From Favolaschia claudopus (taxonomy: Eukaryota; Basidiomycota; Agaricomycetes; Agaricales; Mycenaceae), in NCBI GenBank assembly GCA_037176885.1, contig JAWWNJ010000189.1, positions 310,001 to 374,000 on the forward strand: a DNA stretch of 64,000 bases, written 5' to 3'. Every line of letters starts with the position of its first letter. The stretch's first letter is position 1. The notes below the pieces were generated by a model, which did no database searches, had not been told where the DNA came from, and worked only from the letters and a program-made list of their open reading frames with translations. The position numbers were made by a program, and so were the translations under genes. Of this stretch, positions 1 to 10,452 are shown in pieces.

Positions 1-480
1 TATCTGAACTACCCCGTTCGATTAATGTCGTGCCGGAGAATGGTCGAGCAACGGAGTGCTTGCAACTGGATCAAAAGGAAACGCTCGACCTGGCTAATAG
101 CATCATCGAATCTGTGTGCTCTTCTGTTGTGTGTACATATATCCTTAGCATCTTAATTTCAGGCAGATAGCGCGTGGCACTCGGATCATTGACCAAGGCC
201 TTGCCACGCAGGATCTTGCTCAGAGTACAGGCTCCGGCACCGGCCTGGTGTCCGATTCGACTCCACCAAAAAACAGCCTTAGACGGAGTCCTAACCTCTG
301 TGCTGCTCTGTGCGATGATTGAGCCACGACCCAGACACTATCCCAACCGCCTCCGAAGGGCAGAAGATTCCACGAGCCCGGTCAAAATACGACGGAAGCT
401 TCGTAACATGCCAGCTCGTTTCCGGCGCAAGCGATTAGTATACTCTATATATACCCATGAAGCCATATCGTGGGACAATT

Positions 481-541
481 GAGTGCGCATGGCATAAGTA
501 TGCACACTCGATATTCCAACAGGTGCTGCACCTGTTGGAAT
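481..541. repeat. Two adjacent hairpins
   Basis: Positions 513-541 form a perfect palindrome with 14-bp arms (ATTCCAACAGGTGC) around a single T. Directly upstream, 481-509 is an imperfect palindrome (GAGTG.GCAT ... ATGC.CACTC). Function is unknown. It could be the remnant of a foldback element or a transcribed stem-loop. Confidence 0.7.
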
Positions 542-1039
542 TGTTAGAAGGACTTGAGAAGGACGATATTATTCATATCTCATGTGTCATCCCTACATGT
601 AAGTACTCGGCCCTGTCGTACTGGTATATATTGATCCCTTCTTCCCCTTCTACCACCATCTCAACAGGTTATGGGCCTGGCGATTTTTTAATTTTACTCT
701 GCTATTCTTGCTGCGCGCGACAATTTTTTTTGGATTCACTCGAGTGTCCTAAAATGGAATGTATGGGAAAAAGCTTAAGACGACGAATGACTGAGAGTGA
801 CTGGGTAGGCTGTACCCTGCTGTAGCTGGCTGTGCCGTGGCAGTACTTCAGCAATACCCAGACAGCACCGGAACCGACGCGTCTCCTACAACAGATCCAA
901 GTGATATCAAAGTGATATTAATAATATGCATATGCGTTGAACTGCTCGCGATCAATTTTGATGGCCCGATCAGGCATATAATGATGAAGTCCTTGATCCG
1001 TAGATGATGTTCAAAAGTTGTTTCGGGAGAAAATGTGGG

Positions 1040-2160
1040 CCCATTGTTGAGCTAGAGCTGCGTCAAGTTGGCCAAAAATGGTCAAAAATGGCCAAAATAG
1101 CCAAAATCAAGAAAAAATGGCCGACTTTCAGGGCGTATAACTCAGTAGCCGCGGTAGCAATCAATCCAAATTGACTTTTGAATCAGTCAGTACAGTGACG
1201 GCCAAGGGGTGTCAGATCTCTGGATCGGGCATACATCAACCGTCGCGTTTTGGTCACGTTTTCCTTACGTTCTGACGTCGAAACCGACCAAGTCCGAAGA
1301 ATCGGACTCCTTCGGGCAGCTCGTAACACTTCCTGCACCGCGATATAGAGATTGCTGCTTCAAAAGAAATGGCTAGGGTGTATATTTTACTCCATCTCAC
1401 AACCTCCCATGAGTATCCATACCCAGAGGTAATAAATACAGTGTATAAAAGCAATATTGATGGCTCTCGGATGCACATTTGATGGCCCATCAAAAAATCA
1501 TCACGACAAATTGGAAATCACTCATTTTGAAGAGTGCAGTCTCTGAGAGTGGATCATCATTTTTTGATGGAATCGATCACTGCATCATGCGTCTTGGAGG
1601 CACTCAGAGAACCAAGGCAAGTTGAATTGTCCCCAAATTAAGGCCTAGCAAGCAGGAATTGCAAAAAACCGAGCGCTAAAGACTTAATCGGATTACGAGT
1701 ATTAATGGTGTCGCTGTTTTTTCCCGTTTCTGGACGCTGGATGAACACCCTTGCCCAAATCAAAAGTGCTAGGCAGTCTAGAATGACCACGCGCATATTC
1801 TTAGTACGGTGATTTGATTGATAAATTGTGATGCGCGATCAAATGTCCGAAAAAGGCAAAACACCCAAAATTCAGCTTGCCGTGGGATGTTTTCCATCAA
1901 ACTTCAAATCGGCCAAATTGTAGCCCTGAAGGAGTAGACAGGCCTGGCACTTTGAATTATCCAAAAATGTACATGCAATACCGAGATATATGGACTTCAA
2001 AGTCGGAAAAAATAGCAAAAATGGCCAAAATTGACGAAAACCACAATATTGCACGGGTTATAGCGACAGAACCGATGCATATTTCTGCCCAATTCGAAAT
2101 GCCACATCTGTCTACTCGTCAAGGGCTACAATCTGGCCTATCCAGATTTTGATGAAAAAT
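1040..2160. repeat. TGGCCAAAA-rich dispersed repeat blocks
   Basis: Around 1070-1125 the string TGGCCAAAAATGGTC and close variants recur four or more times, and a related block lies at 1990-2040. Similar blocks occur at 9720-9800, 14165-14225, 42540-42600 and 43420-43570 in either orientation, several next to a phrase like ATTGTAGCCCT. This suggests a dispersed non-coding repeat family. No open reading frame or clean termini were identified. Confidence 0.5.
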
Positions 2161-4543
2161 ATCTTGCGCCGAGCTGGATTTGTTGGAGCCACATAGAAAA
2201 TTCCTAGAGTCTAGGTCCAGCTGAAAATATTTGAAAAGGATGTAGGTGCCGGCAGTTCTCTATCTTGTTTGGAAATTTACCTTCTCAGTCACCGAATTTT
2301 CGCATCCTCGATATCGAATTTGCAATCGCAAACTTGGTATGGGGTCCAAGAGTACATCCCAGCTCTGGTTTAGTTTCCGATAAACAATATGAGCTTTCTC
2401 ACATCTTTGCATTGAGATAATTCACTTAGCTGACTCGACGCGGAGAATACTGAATGTAACGACCAAGGGGGCTAAAACCCTTCGATCCAGCCACGAGGGG
2501 CGCATGTGCGCAGAATGACGGGATTCATTCACATTGCCTGTATCATCATTGGGTAGTCTGCGAGGGATGGACGGTCTTCCCTTGAAGTGAAAAGATTGGC
2601 CAATGAACCAAGTCAGTTGTATCGTGATTCGTTAGCCAGGCCAGTTTAATTCCTGCAACACAGATGCTGCCTATTTTGAGTCTGGGGGCCCTGATATCAG
2701 CGCTTTTTGACAGCGAGTTCCCAGTTCCACAAGAAAATCGAGTCGATGCATTCAACGACGAGCGGACCCGGAAATTTGACCAGCCGACTGCCGTTGACAG
2801 CAGATTCAATGGTCGATGTGCGTTGACAGTTGATACAATGAGAATACTGATTCGAGATTGAGACTAAGTGGAGTGCAACCGCTTGCGGAGATTCGCCGAC
2901 TCGGGGAACGTGGATTTTCTCTTTGAATTGTTGTTGGTACAGAGTACAGACTGTAGACGCGGATGTAGCAGAACTTGAAAGTCGACGGTGATGCGATGGT
3001 TGGGTGTTGGAAGTTCCAGTGTCGATGACATCAATGTTTGGGAGTCTTTGAAAAGCTGTGCTTCGGGAGAAAACGGGCATCAATGGGTTGCATCCGATGT
3101 GCTGCTTAGCTAATTATGAGGTTGGAGAGACCTTGTCAAGCAAGGTAACACCACCTGGTGTTTCTGTGCATGCTTGATTTGTGGTATGATACTTCTAGGG
3201 CCTAAATATACATGCTCTATGTTGTCGCGACCTGCGGGGAAGGATTCTAGCTTTGTTTGCTGTTGTTGCTCTTCTACGTTATTTGGCCCATTTGGGTGGA
3301 GCCAAACTTTGGCCCTTGAACTCACTCAAAACAGACTGTATCGACCCCGAATTTTTGACGAATCTGCAGAACGGATGCGGGGCTATTACCCTAGCACAAA
3401 AAACTCAGAGTTTTGGTGCATTTTTCATCGAATACTCCGCGGGAAAGCTAATCGTTGCGCTTCCCAGTTTACGACTGTATCCGTGAACGCTTTTTAGCAA
3501 AAGTCATTACAAAAGTTTGTATTGAATCTTAATTTTTGAAGCCCTCCTAACGCTTTACTGATCGTGAGAATTTATGCTTAGCAAATGAAATTCCACTTGT
3601 GAGGGTTCGACTCCCGGCTTAGCCTTTTCTTTTTGTCGCAATCAGTCACCAGGCGGTCTTATATGAACCGGTTCTTATCTTTGCTCCGCGCGGTTGGCGT
3701 GTTTCTTGGAGACCAGCATATGTGAAATTAGGAGGTTAGCTGCATTATATGAATTGCGATGATTTCCTCCGCTTCGTTTGGCTTTTCAGGGGCTTTTCAG
3801 GGGTTAAGAACTTTGCCTTGGCATCTTCCATCCTCCCATCTCCTTCGCTGCAGTCGATGGAGAGATATTCGGACTTCATTCTTGACGAGGTGAGCTTGGG
3901 AAAGTCCCATTTTGGATCTAGTTCATAATGAGCTTGTCCCAGGCGAATCCCGAAGTGAGGTGTAGAATGGAGAGCTTGGATGAGGAAGAAGTGTCTCTAA
4001 GAGAGCTGAGCAGAAAACGTCAGGTTGCGACCACGAATTTCCTTGTGTGAGTAAAATCAGTTATTCCCTCTTCTGCAATTTCTGATGTGAAGGTTTATCA
4101 GACTACTGAGGCCACTTTGGCTGCGATTTATTCTGCGATGAAAGTTACAAAAGTGAGCTTTAACCGTTATGTGGGATGAAAACTCACATATGGTAGCAAT
4201 ACTCTGCCTTCTACAGTGCCATGATCCTAGCCACAGGCGATACTATGCATCCCTTGCCTGTCATGGTGCCCAGCTTTTCGGCCCAATCCTTCGATCGGAC
4301 TACTCGTAACTGGGGAAATGCACATGATGTTACAGCCGTGACAAAACCGAGGTCCGGGTCGAACCCCGCCAACAATTTCAGACTAAGCATGTCCCGGTTC
4401 ACGCAAACACCCTTGACTAACATCCCAAGCCAAGAACACAGAAGCGTGCATAAACCTGGATAGAGACCATGAGAATTTTAGAGCCCGGGCGTACAATACA
4501 ACATACGCTTGAAAAGATGTCGGTAGTCCATGTTCATCAAGAG

Positions 4544-5004
4544 AGGATTGGCGCTAGTCACTGAGAGAGAGAGATACGTGAGAAATATAATTTTTGTCTA
4601 CTTTTGGGCAGATGACTCGGCTCTCGAGTCCGCAATACCTCTACAGCAAGGGAGGGCCTCGGCAGCCCCCCGTGTAACTAAAAGTCTACACAGGTATGCA
4701 AAAGACTAAGGAGAAGCTGGGGATGGAGGGTGGGACGACAAAGAAAAACTAAGGAGGTCCTCAGGAGGGCAGCGAAGGCGGGGAGAAAGCGAGTGTGGTG
4801 GGAGGAAGCAAAAAGGATGAGATGACGAGGAGGGGATGACGTGATCTTAGCCAATCCCCTTGGTCTCTCCAGACCATCCAGGATTGGCGCTAGTCACTGA
4901 GAGAGAGAGATACGTGAGAAATATGATTTTTGTCTACTTTTGGGCAGATGACTCGGCTCTCGAGTCCGCAATACCTCTACAGCAAGGGAGGGCCTCGGCA
5001 GCCC
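4544..5004. repeat. 125-bp direct repeat, 336-bp period, beside the recombinase gene
   Basis: The 125-bp segment 4544-4668 recurs at 4880-5004 with one difference seen by eye, separated by 211 bp of other sequence. The second copy ends about 75 bp past the stop codon of the minus-strand tyrosine recombinase gene, so both copies lie on its 3' side. Tyrosine-recombinase elements such as DIRS carry direct or split repeats at their ends, so this may mark an element end, but no matching copy was found on the 5' side of the gene. Confidence 0.75.
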
Positions 5005-5079
5005 AAGAGCAAAGCTCTGCGCAAGCGACCAGTCAAAGGTGGGGGGCGCAGAAGCCAGAGGCACTCCACAAACAGCATG

Positions 5080-6312
5080 CTAGTGCCAGCCAGTCTCCCG
5101 TCGTCGCGCAATCTGTGCTTGACGGGAAACAGCAGCAGTACGTGTGGGTCCGGCGCGAGGAGGTTTTGGCGCCCTCAAGGGACGGGGAAGCGAGGCTGGT
5201 AAGGATGGAGGGGGGACAGATGGAGGCACGCGTTTCGAAGAAGACCGTTTTGCCGTAGAGGGGGCAGGGGGAGCGGATGGAGGGGGGACAGATGCGGCTG
5301 CACGTCTCGGGCGTTTAGAAGTGGAGAGAACCGGGGGGTTGGGTGGAGGGGGGAGAGGTGGAGGCGCGCGCTTCGAGAAAGACCGCTTGGAAGCAGGGAG
5401 GGAAGGGGGAGGGGGTGGAGGGGGGAGAGGTGTGGGACGGGCTGGAATCCGGATGAAGAGACGGGGAGGGGTAGTGGGGGCAACAGGGGGCGTCGAGGCA
5501 GGACGGGAGCGATAGATGGCAGAGGTGGAGTGGAGTTTGGAGGACAACTCACGTAGCATGGAGAGGGGGCAGTCAACATAGAGCTTCCACGCGTCCGATT
5601 TCCAGCGGCCCAGGAGCTTAATCTGCTCCTGAGTGTACCCTGCCTCCGCAGCAGCGAAGGCAGCTCCACGGCGGAAACTGTGGCCGGTGAACTCACCCGA
5701 GCTATACCCAGCCCTTCGAAGGCAGTCGTCAAGTGCGGAGAGGGCAAAGGAGCGTGAGAGGGGTGCACCCGTGGAGGTGACGAACAGCGGAGCATACGGG
5801 GAGACAGCTGGACGACACTCACGGTACGCTCTGAACCGGGCAACAGGACAGGTTGGGGCACCAACAGCGGCCCCACAAAGGACCTGAGCCCCTCGCCGTC
5901 CAGGGTCCGTCTTGCTTGCCTGGATGGTGCAGAGAAGGGAGGAGTCAGTGACATTCGAGATGCAGCCCTCTGTAAGGTTGATGGAGGGGTCGAAGGCTGC
6001 ACCGTCAGCGACTCTGAACTCCCCGCAGCGCATGAATGCTGTCCAGGCAAGGGTGAAAGCGGAGGCGAGCATCCTACCATCATGGTCGTCTGGGAGCTCC
6101 GCGATAATGTCAGCGAGGATCTGGCGCGTGATGGGCCGATGAAGGCGGCGGGGCGCAGTACCGTACCGGCGTTCAGCGGCGATGAGGCGCTTGAGAATGG
6201 GGTCATCGGCAAGGGGTTGCGGGCCGGAGAAGCCGGCACACCGGCTAGGGAGGGTGGGTCGGCCGAGCAGTCGGATAAAAGAAAATAATGACTTGTTATG
6301 TTCCACCCTCAA
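5080..6312 (-). CDS. Tyrosine recombinase (phage-integrase fold), Crypton/DIRS-like
   Basis: This 410-aa frame probably encodes a site-specific recombinase that cuts and joins DNA through a catalytic tyrosine. The full residue set is visible: R95 in MRCGEF, K134 in QASKTDPG, H211 and R214 in GHSFRRG, W237 in LLGRWKSD and Y245 in WKLYVD, with normal spacing. Residues from about 275 onward are a low-complexity tail of proline runs alternating with SKR-type basic motifs, which is unusual for the family. The N-terminal SAM-like domain is short, so the gene may be 5'-truncated or have an unrecognised upstream exon. Fungal Cryptons and DIRS elements carry such enzymes. No reverse transcriptase lies nearby, which favours a Crypton-like or orphan copy. 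The long frames on the opposite strand come from the GC-rich tail and are shadows. Confidence 0.82.
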   Translation of the reverse strand: MRVEHNKSLFSFIRLLGRPTLPSRCAGFSGPQPLADDPILKRLIAAERRYGTAPRRLHRPITRQILADIIAELPDDHDGRMLASAFTLAWTAFMRCGEFRVADGAAFDPSINLTEGCISNVTDSSLLCTIQASKTDPGRRGAQVLCGAAVGAPTCPVARFRAYRECRPAVSPYAPLFVTSTGAPLSRSFALSALDDCLRRAGYSSGEFTGHSFRRGAAFAAAEAGYTQEQIKLLGRWKSDAWKLYVDCPLSMLRELSSKLHSTSAIYRSRPASTPPVAPTTPPRLFIRIPARPTPLPPPPPPPSLPASKRSFSKRAPPPLPPPPNPPVLSTSKRPRRAAASVPPPSAPPAPSTAKRSSSKRVPPSVPPPSLPASLPRPLRAPKPPRAGPTRTAAVSRQAQIARRRETGWH

Positions 6313-6935
6313 ATTGATTTAAATGGGCTCTGGGGGGCGTATGATGGGCTGAAGATGATCTAAACACTTTGCGTGGTGAGGTTTGACCCTTGAAAAGCTA
6401 TTTAGCAGGTGGTTCGCATGGATCATCCAAATTAGGAACCGTCGGCCATCAGGGCGGCCGTGTTTGGCACGTCGCTACCAATATATGTTGAACTTGTAAG
6501 CGCAATATTTACTGCTGTACATGGAGGATCTACTTCATAGAAACCATGCAGACATGTTCTACAAGGTTTGAGCTTCGAATTGTGTGCCGAATGAGTGCAT
6601 TTGATGGTATATTCCATATTCGGACGTTACGTAACGCTTACGTGGTAGGGTGGTTCCCGCCAAATGGCCACTAAGATAAAAAACGGGTCGAGGTGTTTTA
6701 TTTTGTTTTTCGCGACCCCTTGGTCATCGGTTAAATCCAGCGAGGTCGCATATCAATGCGTAGAGGGGATTGCCGGGGAGATTTTCATTCAATTTTCACT
6801 GTGCATACATAAGTAGCATGAACGAAGTTCGACAGTGTCGCAAGTGGGGCAGCAGCACCTCTTCTCGCACCCTGAGACCACGATAAATGACATTCTCGTA
6901 ACTAAAAGCAGCATCCTTCACTACATACCATAAGC

Positions 6936-7131
6936 GGATTTGTGCAAAGAGACCCGGGTCGCTTTGGGACTGCTCAGATCTCGACAACGAGCAGTTCCAG
7001 GTGTGAGGTCCCAGCAACCTAGGAATGGCCCATGGCAATACTCTTCTAGGTCGCTTAGAGCTCCCACCTGGTATCTGTCGTTGCGGAGATCCGAGCGGTC
7101 GAAAAGCGACCTGGGTCGCTCGCACAAACTC
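6936..7131. repeat. Foldback element, 196-bp imperfect inverted repeat
   Basis: The left arm (from TTTGTGC at about 6940 through GACCCGGGTCGC) pairs with the right arm (GCGACCTGGGTCGC through GCACAAA at 7127) around a centre near 7033. Arms are about 95 bp with roughly 75-80% pairing by eye and almost no loop. It would form a long hairpin if transcribed. Candidates are a foldback MITE or a small-RNA precursor. No clear target-site duplication was seen. Confidence 0.75.
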
Positions 7132-7478
7132 CCTATTGAGTCCTCACATGGCGATGCGAAAGCATCGAATCAGACACAACTGGCCGGGCTCAATTTATAG
7201 AAACATTTATAGAAACACAGCAAGTAAGTAGCAGTGGAATCGTCGTCCACATCAAACTTCAGTAAGCGAATCATGTTGTCTCCAACTGGATATACAAGTG
7301 CATGTAAATTGCGTGCTCGGAGTCGGTAGGGTATGTTTTTGGCAACGGCTACACACGAAGCTACAACAATAACAACAATACAGACAAAACCTGTGGACAA
7401 TGTCCAATGTATGTCATAAGCGACAAACAATAATTCAAGTATCGGCTCTAGATATCACGCGAGCGAGGACGGCATCCG

Positions 7479-8578
7479 TCAGCCAGAGACGAAAACAAAC
7501 CCCCAGTTCATCAGATTTTGCTTCAGGACTAGCAGAATGTTGACGGAGTCTTGGTACGTGCCCTCTTCCAACTCTGAAATGTGATCCATTGCCTGTCGGA
7601 ATGCGCTCCTGGAGATGTTGATTGCCTCGGCCCGATTTCGCAGGATTGTGTGATGGAAAATCGCAAAATTCGTAGCCACGCTGAGCCGTAGTGGATGGGT
7701 CGGCGGCAAGGCAGCAGCAGCAAAGCTAGACGCGCTCTCATATGCCATAAGAGCACGCTCGCAGTTGTCTCTGAATTCTATATCCGTCGAGACTTGGGCG
7801 AGGTAACGAGAATAGTCGCCAACGCTATAGATGCATTGATTTCTCGTTTCTTAGCATACGGCGCGTATAGACACCGATATACATACGTCTTTTGAAAGAG
7901 GATTTCATCTTCGCAAGAGTTAACGGTTGGCAAGAAGAAGTCTTCCACAATCGTGATAGTATCTTTACAGACCATCATAATCTCTGCATCGATGTTGACT
8001 CGATATGCCATTGCAGCAGAAGCCTTGTAACCGACGCTCATAAGTGGATGGATTTCGATGCAGTGGATGACGTGTCTCGAGCAACGCAGGCGACGAGCGA
8101 CTTCACCGCAGGCCGTCAGAAACAATCTCCGTTCCTCGACAGTGCAAGACGTTTGCTTAGCCTCCACGACTTGTCGAGTGATATCAAACATATCTAGATC
8201 AGTTGTGGAAGTATTATTGAGTCGATGAAACCTCTGCGCAACGAATTTAAAGAAATACCACGGTATCGGCCAGCCAGACAAGCAAGATGAGCCAAAGCGC
8301 TCATATGTCAGGGAAGAACAGTAGAACAGCAAGACAGCCTGATACAATGGAGTCGAGGGACACCGCGGGTTTGTCACGCATGTCATAGACCACGTGAGGT
8401 GGGTGCAGCAGACTTCTTCAGCCCACTTCAGCCTCTTGTCAGCCTCATTTGTTTGTGGGACCGAGACGCTGTGACCCAAGAACGTACTTATGTTCCACTG
8501 CCAGATCCAGAGATCTTGCCTCGAAAGTGACCGATTTTTATTTTTTACTGGCCTCCCACGGTCTTTCGTGTCAGTCAC
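7479..8578 (-). CDS. Highly diverged 14-3-3-like protein
   Basis: Joining 8578-7887 to 7824-7479 across a 62-bp GT..AG intron gives a continuous 345-aa frame. From about residue 111 it follows the 14-3-3 fold: TVEERRLF aligns with the helix-3 VEERNLL motif, GDYSRYLA with GDYYRYLAE, LPPTHPLRLSVATNF with LPPTHPIRLGLALNF, and YQDSVNILLVLKQNL with the second family signature. 14-3-3 proteins bind phosphoserine/threonine peptides as dimers. Of the binding residues, those equivalent to R56, R127, Y128 and N173 are kept (R165, R237, Y238 and the TNF asparagine), but K49 is replaced by glycine (G158) and R60 by histidine. The first ~105 residues do not match the family, and the true start may lie further downstream. 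The frame is open through the intron, so this looks like a fast-evolving paralogue rather than a dead copy. It could still be a young pseudogene. Confidence 0.72.
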
Positions 8579-8631
8579 GTGATATGACGGTCGTTACTTA
8601 TTCAAAGTGAAAGTCCGTGATCACAACGTGA

Positions 8632-8830
8632 TCACCCTAGTGTTGCCGCGGTTAGGTTCGGAACCGATTCCGAACCCGAACCGAACCCGAACCGCACCCG
8701 AACCGCACCTGAATTCAGGTTCGGAAGGGCTGGCTGCACCGAACCGAACCCCAGGTGCGGTTCAGGGTTTCGGGATTTTGGAAGAGGTTCGCACTGGTGC
8801 GAACCCATACTCAAAAACGAAGAATTTTCA
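8632..8830. repeat. GGTTCGG/CCGAACC pentamer-like array
   Basis: After the string AGTGTTGCCGCGG (about 8640) comes a dense run of CCGAACC and GGTTCGG words in both orientations, able to fold on itself. Its left edge is shared with a second array at 34240-34375 that uses GGCTCGG/GAGCCGA words instead. No coding potential. Confidence 0.65.
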
Positions 8831-9174
8831 TTGGAAATGAGGTGAATTCCAATAACTTGTGATTAATTTCTTATTGCATAGTGCCTTCTCGGTTGTAAAG
8901 CTCTCCAAACACCTGAACAATAGTCAGTATGATTCCAGCTATCTACAAAACACTGGAGCGTTCCGAAAAAAAGTTCCCGCTGATGAAGTGACGTCAGTTA
9001 TCATATAAGGCAGGCACTGCCCTCCAATGCCGCCAACCGACGGCTGGCGCGTCAGAGCGGGGCGTCCTCATGTTGCAGCCTACGCGCAGCGTAATTGGGG
9101 TAATCGATGACGGTGTATCATAATCGAGGTGTATAAAAACAACGGATAATTCATGGAGCCTCGTATTTACAAAA

Positions 9175-10452
9175 ATGAATCCTCAAAATCCACAACGCTA
9201 CGCAACAACTCAGTATCTCCTTGGAATGGGTCCGATGCCTCCTCCGACGAACACAGAGCTTGCTGTTGCCCAACTTCAACACACAATGGACCAGGGGTGC
9301 TTTTGCTAACATAGGGTACATGGCACCCGGGCCGGGCTACGCACCGCCTCAGTACATCTCCCAGCCTCGAGGCCCCATTCCAAGCTCTCAGCCCCCGAGT
9401 CTTCGTAAGTCCTTGGAGCATAACTACACTAACTCGGCAAAAAAAATGTCCGATCGGTTTTTGCTTCGTTTTTGCACGGAAATGGAACTTTCCATCTGAA
9501 ACGAAGTTGGAGGTCGTGGAAGTGACCGAGCCGGAATTTTTGCGCGCAAATAGATCATCAAAGTCTATTGATCCGGCATCAATTGAGCGAAACTACCGAA
9601 ACAGGATATTTTCCGGTTCTGCAGTGACCGATTTCAGGGTAACCCAGGTGCATACGTCGAAAGTTCAAGATAAACTAAGCAATTCCACAAGTTGAACCAA
9701 GCAAAAAGGTTGAGCCGTTGTAGCGCTATGACGCGAACAATTCTGCCATTTTGATCAAATTTCGGCACATTCCGGTCAAAATAGCCGAAAATGGCCACTT
9801 TGCGCGCGCTGTAGCGCCTTTTTGCCTGCATATTTTTGCTTGGTCTAACTTGGAGAAATACTCAGTTCAGGCTATAGAACGAGAAAGTCAGCTCTGAGAT
9901 CAATTGTAATCTGAGCAATCTGGAAAATCGGATTTTTTGTGTTGTGGCCGGCTCGATGGCGCATCATATTTTGCCGCAAAACAAATGCGGTAGAATAATG
10001 CCCCTTGATTCTACAAACTACACTGTAAGTCATTTGAAGCCGAAATGTATGTCCATTGTTGAGAAATATGCGGAATATCGATCGGACATTTTTTTTGCCG
10101 AGTTAGTGTACCTTGAGAATACCATTGAATTGTTTCAGAGCTGGATGTCCATGTCCCGGGGCCTGCAGTACAGGAAACAGCTACGACTCAGGCTACCGCT
10201 GTTCCACCTACTGTCCTCGAGATTTCCATTGACAATATTGCGCCCGAGGATTTTCTTGCCCGCATCTGTGCGCGAATGGAGATTCCCGATGGTGATGCCC
10301 AACTGGGATGGAAGTCGAGCGATGATTTGAAACGGGACCTTCCCAAACGGCTGAGCACTGAAGACGATGTTAGAGCTGCGTTTGACTACTTCCGCCCAAT
10401 TCTTTTGAGCAAGCGTCGCCAGAAGAAAATTTTCATCGAGATCATTAATCTG
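9175..10452 (+). pseudogene. Two-exon gene fragment, unknown function, frameshifted
   Basis: A start codon at 9175 (with TATAAAA-like sequence near 9131) opens an exon rich in Pro, Gln and Gly. Its frame is broken at a GGGG run near 9295, where one extra base would explain the shift into a frame running to a donor at 9405. An acceptor at 10138 joins in phase to a well-formed exon 10139-10452, which encodes an acidic/basic helical segment (DFLARICARMEIP, DVRAAFDYFRPILL) and ends at a GTGAGT donor. No further exon was found, so the 3' end is missing. I do not recognise a named domain. The frameshift could be a sequencing error, but the missing 3' part argues for a fragment. Confidence 0.5.
9405..10138 (+). 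repeat. 734-bp intron enlarged by a repeat insertion
   Basis: Other introns in this window are about 45-75 bp, yet this phase-compatible intron is 734 bp. Most of it is TGGCCAAAA-family repeat sequence (clearest at 9720-9800). The simplest reading is that a repeat landed in an ordinary short intron. Confidence 0.5.

Larger units (their letters stand above)
1..4543. other. Gene-poor region with degraded repeats
   Basis: No convincing gene was found here. Open frames are short, lack recognisable domains and overlap on both strands. The stretch holds two hairpins near 500, two TGGCCAAAA-rich repeat blocks (about 1040-1200 and 1860-2160) and otherwise AT-balanced sequence. A GGGTTCGACTCCC-like string near 3603 resembles a tRNA T-loop, but it lacks a matching 5' half and its stem does not pair well. 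Confidence 0.6.

Noticed and set aside
3560..3640. Possible tRNA ending in GGCTTAGCC followed by a T-run
   Set aside because: The T-stem has mismatches and there is no complementary GGCTAAG-type 5' end upstream.
5144..6239. Long frames opposite or overlapping the recombinase gene, including a 354-codon minus frame
   Set aside because: They arise from the GC-rich proline-coding tail and lack domains. The catalytic motifs fix the correct frame.
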